The notes under the pieces were generated by a model. That model was not told the DNA's origin. It did no database searches and saw only the letters and a program-made list of their open reading frames with translations. The position numbers and the translations under genes were made by a program. Positions 32,701 through 45,169 of a stretch of DNA of 64,000 nt are shown here, piece by piece; position 1 is the stretch's first letter, and the number at the start of each line of letters is the position of its first letter. This stretch comes from Loxodes magnus (lineage: Eukaryota; Ciliophora; Karyorelictea; Loxodida; Loxodidae): positions 186,001 through 250,000 of the forward strand of contig CAMPDV010000257.1 in the NCBI GenBank assembly GCA_946699065.1. Reading direction: 5' to 3'.

Positions 32701-35700
32701 CTGATTACAGATGTCCTAAAATATAAAATTGGGCTAAAGCTTTAGTATTTGAAATTGATCCTTAAGACAGAGAGATAATTTAAATAGAGTAAGCTCAAAA
32801 TTAATTATTTATAAGTGACTATTTTGAAACTATAAAGCAAAGAAGAAGCTTTGAAGAGGAATAGGAGTTCATGGTAATATAGAAACTATCTACAATAGAA
32901 GAAAACTACTTAGAGAATGAATTTTTACTCAGTTCTAGAATGGCAAAATTGATTTGTCTAACTATAAAGAATTTGAACTAAAATACTCTTAAAGCTTCAT
33001 GATGATCTTAAACGAACTTATTCAGTAAAATTTCTTTGATCTAAGTTATGATGATTTCATTTAAACTCAGTTGCAAAAACAAAACATAAACTTATAAGCC
33101 TACCTTTAAAACCTATTTCTTAAGTTGATAGAAGAGATAAAAGATATTGAACAAAGGAAAAACATTTAGAAGGAAATAGGAAAGAATTAAGCTCCTAACG
33201 AGAAGTAATTCTATTCTGCTCTTATATGTTGACTATTCTAAAATCTTCTAATTGCTCAACCAAGATATTAACCAAAAGTTTAAAATATAGATTAAATTTA
33301 CGAATGTAGAGACTCTAAAGCAAATATTTAAATTGGAATTTAAATACTTATCTATGAAATTCTCCAAGCACTTTATTACCGTAACTCAATGATGAGCACT
33401 GATAAAATAACTGAGTTCTTGAAAGAAGAAGTACATCAAAATCTATTAAATAGCACAAGTATCTTAGTACCAAGCATTAACATTAATGAAAGAGGATGGT
33501 AAAACATTTAAGAGTTTTAAAAAGCCTTAATCATGTAAGATTTAGTTAGAGTTAAAGATGAAGATCTGTAAAAGAAAGAAACTGAGTTAAGATAAACTGT
33601 TAAATAGAAGCTTAATGGTAGCTGGCCAGAAATAGACAAATTACATTTAAGTGAAAATGGATTTTATTAGTCAGATATTTTAGCTCAAATAGTATTTGAT
33701 TAAAAGGCCTATTTGAACTATGAACTTAGAATTAAATCAGAAATATTCCTTAATCAGCATTTAAAAGACACCTTTACTCAGTCAAATTAACTAAGAAAAG
33801 TTCTTCCAATTCTAAATTCTTATGAATTTGTTGAATTCCTTAAAGTAAAGACCCTCTATTCATAGTTTAAAAGTCTTCTTGAAAAGAATGTAATTGAGTT
33901 CGATGAACAAGACTTTGAAACTTTTATTGCTTGTTTTAAGACTTCTTAAGATAAGTAAGGTCCTCCAGGAATAATAGATATGTTTTACACAAAAGGATTA
34001 AATGATAGAAAATGCTGCTGTTGTCAAAGATGAAGAACTAATGAAGATCTTGTAACATAATGTTGCTTGAATTCATAAAAGGAAACATGGGAACCAGATA
34101 TTTTCGACATAGAGCCTAGCTAGCAATATAGATTCTTAAAATAAAGAAACGTTTTTGGATTCATTTACTTGCTTTTCGAGTTAGCTTAAAATAAAAATTT
34201 TGATCAAAATCTTTAAAAGCCAATGTTTGCTAAGATGTATTGCTTAATATACGAGTTTTGGTATCGTTTAATTGATGGAAATACTTATATCAGTTAGCAT
34301 ATTTTCTAAAAATTAACTAAGCAATAATTTAAAATCTTATGGTCTCACGTACTTAAGCCTTAGCTTCATTTAAACGCAATTAAAGTTCTTATTGAACTTT
34401 GCAAAGGAAGCTTTGAGTGTAGAATTAAAATAAATAAACTTGGAATAACTGATATTGACAGACTACTTGATTTAAAAGCTTGGAACGGTTAAGATTTTGA
34501 TATCAAAAACAAGAAACAGAGGATAAACGCTATTTATCCTATTCAAGTTCTGAACCTTGTTGAATAACTAATTCTATGTTAAAATAACTTTGACAGTACA
34601 ACTATTATCTTCAACATGCTAAAGAAAGTACTATTAGAAGATGCTGACGTAATAGAGAATGTTATGCTATAGAGCTAAAATAAAAAAGGCAATAAAACCA
34701 CTAAATATTATAATGTTAAGACTGCCCTTGATTTGTTAAAAGAACCAAGATAGACTGGCTCATTAATAGATTATCACTTGAAAATTCTAGAAATTTTGGG
34801 CTAGATTACGACTGATTATACAATCCCTGGATATAGTTAGAGAAGAATGTTTATAAATAAGTATATAACAGCTTAAGTCATAATAAAAGTAACTAGCAGT
34901 AATGAAATTCCTCTTGAAAATAAAATTCCTTATTATATGATATTCTATCACTGCTAAATAAGATATATGAATTGATGGTACAATAATTACTTTAATGAAA
35001 AGGCTAAATTGAAATTCGTTCTTGAATGCTTTTATAATGATCAAGGATAGTGGATATCAGGTCTCATTGACGAATCAACTGCAAGTCTAGATGAATTGCT
35101 TAAATTATAAGACTAGTTTTCAGAGTTAGAATAATCCTAATTTTAAGAAAATATGGAAGAATATTCTAACTTTACTAGAAACTTAGATAAAGTAAAATAA
35201 AATACTTTTAATTTAGTGAAACTTCTATATGAACTTTGGTGAAGAGAAGGAATAATGTTTGATAGAGAAAAAATTGAAAAAGAAAATGCTATAAGGTTAA
35301 GAGATTAATACACGAAATTCGCTATGAAGCTTTGCTAAATTACAAATTGGACTATAATTTGTAATGAATAAGATAGTGAAATTCTTAAAATATTTGCTAG
35401 TAATTATGGTTGGCCTGGTTACTTAAATAGCTATGCTTTTGTATATGGAGAGCCTTCGCTTACTTCCGAGTAGAGAGATTTAATGAATCAATACTCAAGC
35501 ATTTTAGAAAAAGCTATTGGGCTCTACAAAAAAAATCATTAGAATTACACTATCCCTTTATAGATTAACTACTATATTCTACAAAAGCTTATTTCTTAGC
35601 AATATTTAATTATAGGATAAGAATGGAATAAACTGCAAAATGAGAAGAGATTGATTAAGTATAATATGATTGACAATAAACTGTAGGAGTTAATTTAATA

Positions 35701-38700
35701 GCAATTCAAGAATTAAGAGCATGATTTCTGGGTATAATAGAAACTACTAAGAGATTTTATTGAGAACATTGTTAATTAAAAATATTTGCAAGGACCCATA
35801 GGGACTGATAAGAATAATGTTTTTGAATATTTGAGAAAATTAAGAGAAAACATTCTAGGTAAAGATGCATACAACAAAGATTTTGATGAATACGTAGATA
35901 ATGGCTACTATATCCTTGATAATCTTATAGATGATAATGCGCTTATAATGAAATATGAACCAAGAATAGTAGTTACTTTTTCAAAAGCTATACTCGCAAT
36001 ATTATTCTAAACATGCATTGTCTAAGATAAAGAATTTAAAGAACTGAATAGCTTCATTGTAAAGAATAAACTTAATTTAGAATATCCAAAAGTTTAGTAA
36101 ATTCTAGCTACTTCTCTAATTTAGTATATCTAGTTAATAAACAGTAACTGCTACACTAACTACCGAGAATATTTCTTAAAAGGAGTCTTTTAAAAATAAT
36201 ATGAAGTACTTACTAAGAATACTCAAAAAATGCTTTGCTTGATAACCTTCGATAAATCTGAAAAAAACCATTTCTTTGTTTAAGAAGATTTCAAAGATCA
36301 AACACTTAGCTCACTTTAGATGCCGGAATGGGATTTCCTTACTATCAATGATAAAAGAAAAGACTTTGATTTTAAAAGCTTATTAGGAGAATTAGAAAAT
36401 CCAAACTAAAATAGATACATTACTTAGGTAGCTAATCTAATTAAAATTTGGTGTGAAGCTGTTTAGTCAGAAGATTAATATAGTAGTGATAAAAACTCAT
36501 CATGGTGGAAAGCATACTTAAACCTTTATGATGTGATGAAAAATATTCTTCTTATCTTTTAAAATTTAACTGAAGGACATAATATCTAATTATAATCTTT
36601 TATCCGTAGATAGTCAGAAGATTTTAGCATTAACATGCTCTAGTATTTAGCCATGATGAATACATCTCTTATGTAAAGACTCCATCAATACATGAAGTAT
36701 ATAGATTTATAAACAATTGATGAAAACCTGAAGGAAACTATTAGTACTTTAGTTTTTCCCACTAAAGCTACATAAAACGTTAAAATAATTGATTGATAAG
36801 AGGTAGAATCAGAAGAAAATAAAGTACAGCTTAATGATTTACCCTTAATCGATCTAGTCCAATCTTTTTGTTTTTCTATGGCTGAAATATTATAAGGACC
36901 TAATCCTTAAAATTAAGAATTCATAATCGAAACAGAAATCATCAGTCACATTAACGATCTCTTATAATTCCTAGCTTAAGTTAATTTCAGGATGCCATTA
37001 CAAGGTTAATTTTTATGCTTCGAAAATTAAGAAATAATAGGATGGGATAAGAATAACTGGATTACGCTAACTAAACTCGCAAAAGTATCTGAAGATGTGC
37101 ATTAAAAATAGAATGAGCCAGCTAAGAGTAAGAGAAAAAGTTAGGTAAATTTATAAATCCTTTAAAAGTAAATTCCTGAAAGAAGAATAGAATATGAAGT
37201 AGAAAAGTAAGTAGTAGTCTTTTTAAATAGTTTGGTTGAAGGAAGATCTAAATTCGATGATAAAGTTTTGTAGTATCTATATGATAATCTAGATTTGGAT
37301 CTATTCATATGTAACTTACATTATCACGTTTTGTAAGAAAAGTAATAAGGAACAAATGAGTAAAGAAAGAAACTAATTCTTAACTATTACTCATTCTTGA
37401 AAGTTTTATCTGATAATTTATCAGATGGTATTGTTATAAAGTAAAAGTTAGAAAAATGGATTAAAGAAAATAAGCTAGACGTTGATTAGTATGTATGCAA
37501 GGTTGAAATTCTTGACAGCTAATAGAATCTTAAGCTTCTTTACTTTTCTACGCATATAAAAAACATTGAGTACTTCAAAAAGCCACTTATCTAATAAACT
37601 AAATAATAACTACTCAATGAAGTAAGTAGAGATACTCCTGAAGAAAAACTAAGCTAGTTTTGTGAAGCCACAGAAAGATTGATATTTTTAGCAGAGAGAG
37701 TAGCTGATTTGAATTATAAGAGCTAAAATGGAACAATTTTAGATAAATTCAATTATTTATTCATAGTTTAACAGTTGAAAGTTTAGCGTTGGGCTTTATA
37801 TATTTTATCCATCTTTATAAATTTGATTTTTTTGATATGGTAAAGCAAAGAGAATGGTTAAGGATCACCTGCATGAGTGTAAGTTGCTTGGATTTTATTT
37901 AAAGTACTACTTCCTTTCTTTTCTTTAACATTTTTCTTGAACTAGCTTATACTTGAAAGTTGGTTGGATAAATAAGATGCTATTTAAGAAATTGAAGACC
38001 TAAAATCTTAGCATTTAAAAAAGACAGGAGAAGAACTTTATATATCAGCCTTATCGTACTATTGAACTATCTCAAGTAAAGTATTCTTTGTATGGAATTT
38101 CTAGTATAAAGCATTTATCTTTCTTGTTTCTATAATGGGAATCTTTTATGATCCTTTTATGGGATTATCTTTGGTGATATTTTTATGTGACTATGAGGTT
38201 ATGAAGATAGTAGTGCTAAGTGTATTCCTTAACATAAACAAAGTCATAGCTACACTCCTTGTTACAATAATTCTGTTTTATTGGTTTACTCTTTGGACTT
38301 ATTACAGCGATTTGTATAAAGACTATTCGTTTACTTCTGAGTAAATATGTGATAGTCTCTACATGTGCTTTAGGTGGCATTTTGATTTAGGTTGGATGAA
38401 TGTTCCAGAATATGGAGACTATAGAACAACAAGTGAAAGTACAAACTCTTTGCTATTTAATTTCACTTACATTCTAATAATAAACCTAATTACTACTGCT
38501 GTCATTAGTGGTATTATTATAGATACTTTCAGTGATATGCGTGGATAATAAGAGGCAAGAAATGATGATGACAACAACGTTTGCTTCATCTGTTGTGAAA
38601 AACGAGAGATTTTCGAGAGAGCTGGAATAAAATTTGAGGACCACAGAAGTTAAGACCACAATATTGACTACTATATCTGACTTAGGATGCATCTTAGATA

Positions 38701-38851
38701 TCTTCCAAAAGAAGACTAAAATGGTATTGAATCTTATCTATATTCTCTTATAGAGAAAAATGAGTTCATTAAATGTTTACCTATTAACTAGAGTAATGAA
38801 CTTAATAAGAAAAAAAATCCTGACAGTGATGCTTCAAGAGTTCTAAGCTGA
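29722..38851 (+). pseudogene. IP3/ryanodine-receptor-type intracellular Ca2+-release channel, copy 1 (two frameshifts)
   Basis: Read with UAR=Gln and internal UGA=Trp, about 3,040 codons, close to IP3-receptor size. Domains: N-terminal beta-trefoil (IQVGDVIYLTSVDG ... CLFKIC) at residues ~1-100, a Glu-rich low-complexity insert (~30830-31085), then long alpha-solenoid/RIH-like regions with a CCCC cluster (KCCCCQRW, ~34010). The C-terminal channel has six or so helices from ~37780, a pore helix CDSLYMC (~38350), the inner-helix end SGIIIDTFSDMRG (~38505-38545) and the Cys/His fold CFICCEKREIFERAG ... FEDH ... HNIDYY (38582-38675), all as in IP3R/RyR. It ends at TGA 38849-38851. Against copy 2 it lacks one base near 32339 and one near 32861, shifting the frame twice. 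Predicted role: endoplasmic-reticulum or alveolar Ca2+ release. Either a recent pseudogene or an assembly error. Confidence 0.85.
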
Positions 38852-39409
38852 GACATTTTTTAACTCTTACAAATTAAAATTATTATTTATATAAAATGGC
38901 TTTCAAATATATCTATCTACTAAGACGGATATATAAGTGGCTGAAGTCTTTAATATCTTTATTTTTTAAGATTTTTGTCCATGATTTAATTCATTAATTA
39001 CGTATTTATACCTATTAATCATAAGTCTAAAAATTATTATTTCGTTCAATAACTCTATAAATATACCTTTCTTAGGCTTCTCTAATTTCTATATAGATAA
39101 GTTAACCTTTAAGCAAACTATCTGGTTTTAAAATATATAAAACTGCTTAAAAGTTATATAACTAACTAGTTATATTAGATATAATTGTATATAACATAAA
39201 CATAAGAAATACTATTGTAGTGATATATATTCTATCTTTATTTCATAAGATATCAGAATAATTAAGTATGCTGAATCATTTTAGGAATAAGCAATATCTG
39301 CTTAAAAGTATTTCCTTCTTTTTTAGGTTGTAAATTATTAATGGATTAATCATTTAAAATTGCCTCTAGACTTATTCTAAACCTATCTGAGTGTTTACAA
39401 AAAGACCAT
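38852..39409. other. AT-rich intergenic region
   Basis: 3' flank of the channel gene; no motif recognised. The 3' UTR is presumably short, as in compact ciliate genes. Confidence 0.45.
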
Positions 39410-40010
39410 CAATACGTCGAGTTCAGTATCTTCCTCTTATAAATTCCCTAAGGTATAACCCAAAGTCTGATTAGTTCCTTTCATTTCCTCTCTTCTTCTT
39501 TTCTTCTTAGCTTTTCAAATTAGGAAATATTTCTAAGCAGATATTTTGATAGTGACAATAAATATTACACTTCTTCCTAAGTTTCTTGATTTCTTTCTTG
39601 CATTGATTCTAGCTGTTCAACTATCATAATCACTAAAATCTACTCTTTAATTTTCTGTTCGTCGAGCTTTTGGTTTAAAAGCATATATGCCTCATTCATT
39701 TTTACAGCTTATTTCTCTTGTTGTTCTCCAAGATTCCAATTTCTTCTTTGAGTTCTAAAAATTATTCCATTTTTGTTAAGAAGGTTTCATGGGGATAGCC
39801 ATCTTAAATAGCTCTTATAGTTCTTGTTGCAAATTTAACAATTCGCCTTTTTTATAGTCCAATTCCACTCTAAGATCCTTTAATCCTTTAATATCTTGAA
39901 TATGAGATCTATCAGTTTTTGTTCTTGCTGAGGATAAGTTGAATCTCTCTGATTCTTCTTTTTTCTCATATCCTTAGCTCTATGAAGCCCTTCTAGTTTA
40001 CTTCTTTGGA
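39410..40010 (-). pseudogene. decayed ORF1-like protein, family B, second copy
   Basis: Minus-strand coding remnant related to 1450-2060. The shared blocks include the segment around 39700-39790, where both copies encode a QFLEL-like helix. The knuckle area near 39540-39570 (CNIYCHYQNIC) has lost the CX2C spacing. Fragmentary, with no reverse transcriptase and no visible duplication at its ends. Confidence 0.45.
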
Positions 40011-40822
40011 AAGTAAATAGCAATAATTTCTGGATAGAAATGGTTTCACTATATATTTATAAGCTTAATTAATTAATATTACTAACTTGATTTTATCTTT
40101 CTATCTATTATTTTTACTATTCAGAAAATAGTTAAGAACTTAAAAGAAATCCAGAAAAAAGCTTTTAGTCTTCATCTTTATCTTGGATTATAGATAACCT
40201 TTTATAAACCATATCCGTCTGAAAGTATTTTTCTCTCATATGAACTCTTTACAATCTCTATTAATTAAATTTATCTTAGATCTAAAATAAATATTTTCCT
40301 CTATGTGATAAAAGAAAGTTAGACTATTTATCTTATTAAAGGAATATACCCTTATTCTTTTATCATTTTGCTATTAACTATTGTAAAGTTTTTATTATAT
40401 TAAGCTCTAAAATTGTCTATCTGTCTATTCTTTTTACTAAGTCATTACCTTCTCTGAGTTTTCATCTTATTTTAATTATCATCTTAGAATGATCAAACAT
40501 ATTAAGTAGTGACTAGATATGCACTTTCTTTTGGAGTGTAACTACTGAAAAAAGAACGGTTCACTAAAGATTAAAAATATTTGAATTATATTTTGGAACT
40601 TCTAAAGTAGATTTACTTCAATAGTTCCTCCTATAATTCTATTTAGTTGATACAGTAGATTTATGAAGTCATTTAACTATAATTCATTAACAGGAAGAAA
40701 TAAATCATAATTTTCGACAAATTGGAGAGTCGAAAACGGATTGTCGTTTTTAACAGTGGTAAGATATAAAAATAAAAGGATGCTTAATACTTAAATTATT
40801 TACTCTTAAAAACGTAGAGAAG
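40011..40822. other. AT-rich region, no supportable gene
   Basis: No motif; a coding-like region starts around 40823. Confidence 0.4.
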
Positions 40823-42146
40823 ATGTTAGGTATTATTGAGAGAAAGCTACATTTTAAACATCTTAGAAGATTTAGTTTATTACTAGCACTTGAGTCTTTC
40901 TACAAAAATTTGTACTTTTCTTTTCTCATTTACAAATAAACAGCTCGCAGACTTCATAAGTCAATGTAGTTATGTTAGGAAATTCCCATAGTTCTTTATT
41001 ATGATATATTAATAAAATATTTATGGGAAAGAAATTTCGATAGGTATCAATTTGAAAAATATGAATTTTGTATGTAAGATTATGTAGAAAACTCTGTTTC
41101 TGCAAAGAAGATGAAATATTTAATTGATTTAAGTAAAAAAATGATTAGTGCATTTTCTGTAATACTAGAAAGTGCGAAGTAATCCATTTTCTTTAAAAAG
41201 TATTGCTAAAAAATAGAATTAAATCTGAAAATGTCTAGTTGGAGTGCCAGCAATACCCTCCTGTCTATGGCTGGAATAGACATTAAACGAATATAGGTCG
41301 AAATATCTTAAAAGCTTTCCAAATAATTAAATTAATATATTCATTCATTAAAATCTTAAAATAGAAGGATTATAGATTAAATAAAGGAATTAAGTAACAT
41401 ACCTTGGAGTTATCTCGCAAAAAGAAAGAAAGAAAATTGATGTATCCATGCTAATAAAGGACTTAAAGCTATTTTGAATGGACGAAGAAATGTATTTGAA
41501 GTTTAAACCATTTATAAGAATGTTACTTCATGACAATTTAAAATGCTTTGCAACATATATTTAAAAGCTAAAGCTGAATATGGAGAACTTGCATCTTGAA
41601 CTGTAATAAGAGGAATATAAAATATAAAGGAGAAAAAAGATAAGATTATGTGTACAATGCCTGAAAGGATTTACAGTTGCCTATTTCTATTTTAAATGAG
41701 TCCTATTACATAGAATTAAACTATTATCAATATAGCATAAAACAGCAAAACAAATGTTCCATTTCTACTTTAAAATTAGAAAACAAATTTTGAATTTCCA
41801 GAATCTAATTAGGATAGCTTTCTATGATCATTTAATACTTTAATTATTTATATTTTTAGCAAGTAAAACAGAAATTTTAGATTTATAGATTAAATAATTA
41901 GAGCCAACTCTTTATTTCAACCTAATTTCATATTGAGAACTATAATAAAGAAAAAAATTTAGCAAATTTTATTAAGAAGCAACTATACGCTATAAGATAT
42001 ACCCACTGCACAGATATTCTGACAGCTAATTGAAGAAGATTAGAAATTTCAGGATATAAATTATACTAAACTTAACAAGGATTAAGGGAAAGAAAGTCTA
42101 TCAATCTTTAAATTACGAGCTTGTTCTTATAGTTTTTGATACAAAA
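40823..42146 (+). pseudogene. unidentified coding remnant interrupted by a family H element
   Basis: One frame from an ATG at 40823 gives coherent sequence for about 440 codons: MLGIIERKLHFKHLRRFSLL, later SAKKMKYLIDLSKKMISAFS, then KAKAEYGELASWTVIRGIQN and IMCTMPERIYSCLFLF. Several Trp are TGA. It breaks at the family H insertion (42147). Beyond the insertion the best frame is shifted and resembles a LINE ORF2 tail (next-but-one entry), so this could be a degenerate ORF2 region or a host gene. I do not recognise the protein. Confidence 0.4.
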
Positions 42147-43019
42147 TACATTTGTGATATTATATATATATAGTAAACTAAAAGTAATTAAAGTTTAGCA
42201 TTCCCTGGATTTTCAACCAGGTTTTTGCTACCATTTTTTTGGCGTGGATGGATACCACGCCATTTTTTTTTGGATGGAGCCACTGAGAATCTTCCGTCTT
42301 TTATACGAATATCTTCTTCTTGTAAATTCCCGTTTCGGTGATTCAGAGTCTGCTAAGCATTCTTAACGTTCTTTATTGTTCTTTCATCTAAATTTATCTT
42401 CACTGATCGCAATTTTGTAATAGGTGTCACTTTGATTTGCAATAATAGCAATTTTTGATTGGTCTTCTCTTGAATCTCTTCAGAAATACTTTTTTTTCAA
42501 GTTAATCGATTCTTTGGAGTAATTCTATATTAATCTTTTCGTCATTCTATTTTTCTTGGATGTTTGTTTATGTAGAAACTTTTTCAATAATCATATTTTG
42601 TTCTTGCTTAAAATTCGATTGAGATTATTCATATAGTTACTATTCCGTGACTAAATTATTTTAAATCAATTGTCGTCTTATTATTAGTAGCTCGTTGTTT
42701 TAATCTTCGATAGTATTCATTAGTTCTCTTATTTTTTCCCCTTGATTGTAAATTGTTTCCTAATAATTTTGTATTATTGTTTTCATTTAGTCAATTTATA
42801 TTTAGATTTCTGATTATTTTTGTAATTTTTTTGGATTCGTCTCTATTGTTCCAATTATAACTTTTCCTTCAGATGAGGAACTTGATTTATCTTCTTCTTG
42901 TTATTGTTTCTGCATTAGTTTCACAGCTTTCCTTTTTGCGTTCTTAATTTGGTTTTTGGAAAGGCGAATAGATTATTCCATTTTAATTTCCTCTGAGTAT
43001 TTTACATTTGTGATATTAT
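42147..43019 (-). mobile_element. ORF1-only (half-LINE) element, family H, copy 3
   Basis: The element (42164-43002, 839 bp) is bounded by a perfect 17-bp duplication TACATTTGTGATATTAT at 42147-42163 and 43003-43019. It is very similar over its whole length to copy 1 (4543-5379), including the three 3' stem-loops at about 42195-42285; here the short tail is (TA)n rather than (ATT)n. The ATG is at 42981. A ~20-bp leader precedes the ATG instead of a pure A-run. The long duplication and high similarity point to a fairly recent insertion, and it interrupts an older coding remnant. Confidence 0.8.
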
Positions 43020-44340
43020 TCTGCGAAAAGTTAGCTCTGTGAATGATGGGAAAAAATACATTTAGACATATCTTCGAATGTAGCTGATATTAAGAATTAC
43101 TTGGTAATCTATATGATTAATTTCCTGGATAAAATTTGGAAAATTTAATAACTTATGACAAATATAGTTGAGATAGCAATTTAATTATAAGCAATAATCA
43201 GAAATTTACTTTCAAATCAAAATTTTCAAAGGAATTTAATAAGAAAAGGACAGAAAAATCTGGAAAAAGCATATAATAATAATTTGAAGCTTAGAAAATT
43301 AAAAAACAGTTTGAAAAGTGAAGGTGAAGAGTAGAAAAAGGGAAAAAAGTAAGTGAGAAAAGAGGTATTACTTATTTACTTAAATAAATTGAGTTTATAA
43401 TTGAATTCTGAAACTATATACAATAGCATTTCTATTAAGAGGAATTGTTATTACTTAGATTCTAAATTCTGTGAAAGAAAGGATTTATTTAATGCTTAAA
43501 AAATGGATAATGGAATATTATATATAAAAAAATGGTTCCAAAGAAATAATCGAATAAAAACTAACAGGACATAGACTAATAAAACTCTCTAATCTAAATA
43601 TACTATCTAAGAGATGAAAATAAAAAATTGTAACAATCACTTCTAGACTTGCTTTAACGATTAGATTCTCTAACTTTTACTGTGCAACAACTATTAAAAT
43701 TAAAATTAATGACTAAAAAGGGAAATAAGCACTAAAACATCCAATTCTTAACTTATCTAATAACTAGAAAAACGGAGTTAAAACTTAAAGATACTAGCTT
43801 TTAAAATAATTCTGAATAACTTATTTCTCCTCATAATGATCCTAAGGTAGTGGAATAGAAGTATTCCAAAACCTTTTATAATCGGAAAATATATTAGAAA
43901 TGGAAAAATGTTGAAAATGCCAAAAATTAGGACATATTTCCAAAAAATACACAACAAGATGCCTCTTTTGTTAAAGAAATGGGCATATATTTAAAAACTG
44001 CTGATACTTTTAGAGAAAACAGAAATAAACAAGTCAAAAGTTATGAAATGACATGTCTAAGTTATACTATTCCCCAGAAGGAATACTTTATAAAAAAAGG
44101 CATACGTTGGAGATTAATTACTATTGAATATAGTAAACGCTCAAAAAAGAAGAATGAGACAAATGTTTGGAACTAATTGAGACTGAAACAAGATTCCTAC
44201 TGTCAAGAAGGGATAAATTAGCTTGAGTCGATACGTAATAGAAGAATGCGAGTCTAGTAATTCGAGAGAAGAATGGAGTGACCCATGAACATTTGAGAAA
44301 ACTTATAAACTGATTCCATGACTAACCTAACAAAGGAAAA
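43020..44340 (+). pseudogene. LINE remnant: ORF2-like Cys/His end, then gag-like segment with two zinc knuckles
   Basis: Right of the insertion, CEKLALWMMGKNTFRHIFEC resembles the C-terminal Cys/His motif of LINE ORF2 (HIIEDC in the LINE at 47609). A coiled-coil, Gln-rich stretch follows (LRDENKKLQQSLLDLLQRLD, ~43605). A frame change near 43890 then leads to two adjacent knuckles at about 43909-44004: CWKCQKLGHISKKY (last Cys replaced by Tyr) and CLFCQRNGHIFKNC (intact CX2CX4HX4C). The basic tail that follows has no recognised domain. The order (ORF2-like end before gag-like part) suggests two overlapping fragments. Non-functional. Confidence 0.55.
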
Positions 44341-45169
44341 ATTAACGTAAATAGATTATTATTATTATATAACGAAAAGATATAAAGTCATTTTAATAAT
44401 AGCAATCCCAATTAAAGCCAAGCTTAAATCTACTTCAATGTAAACATATCATTACATAACCTATATTAGAAATGCTTAAAGCAAATTAAGTAATTACAAA
44501 TATTTGCATTTGCTTAAATAAAGAACTTAGAAAAGAAAGAAGTTTCTCATAAGTTTGTCTAATAATTTAAATAGAATCATTAAAATCTAAATAGTATCTC
44601 TAAGCTACTCATCTAATTTATCTAATATATGCATAGCAAATTAAACTAGCTTAAAAGCTAGATATTTGTTACTTAAATCTGAAATAAATTAAGTGACTCA
44701 TAGATAGAGCAATTATAATTGAAATAATTAGTCTATTTAATAGCAACTATTAATATAAGAAGATCACAATTCTAAAATACTTATTTAATTGGATTACTAG
44801 AGATAACAGATAAATAGCATTACTTAAAAAATTAACAAAGGAATCATTAATGCTAAGATTTATAGAAATAAAACATGGATCTGAGACATTAATTAGAGAA
44901 TAAAACTAACTATAATTCTAGTAGTTTATAATTTAGTTTGATATAATAAAAGATTTCTGAGTTTAAAATTTGATATTATAGAAGTAAAGAGTAGTGTAAG
45001 TCTAACGTTTATATACTAATAAATTTGAATATATTTGAATATATTTATAAAGTTAAAAATGGATTTGAACATGTTGACTATTAAAGAATATAAATATTTA
45101 AATATCGAATAAGTTTAAAAAGTAGTTCTAGAAACAGATTAAGAGATTGATATAAGGTTTAGTCTAACA
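44341..45169. other. AT-rich intergenic region
   Basis: No motif recognised; a short direct repeat of TTTGAATATA occurs near 45025. Confidence 0.45.

Noticed and set aside
34787-35044. 85-codon minus-strand ORF, repeated at 62088-62345
   Set aside because: Antisense shadow of the channel coding region; conserved only because the sense strand is.
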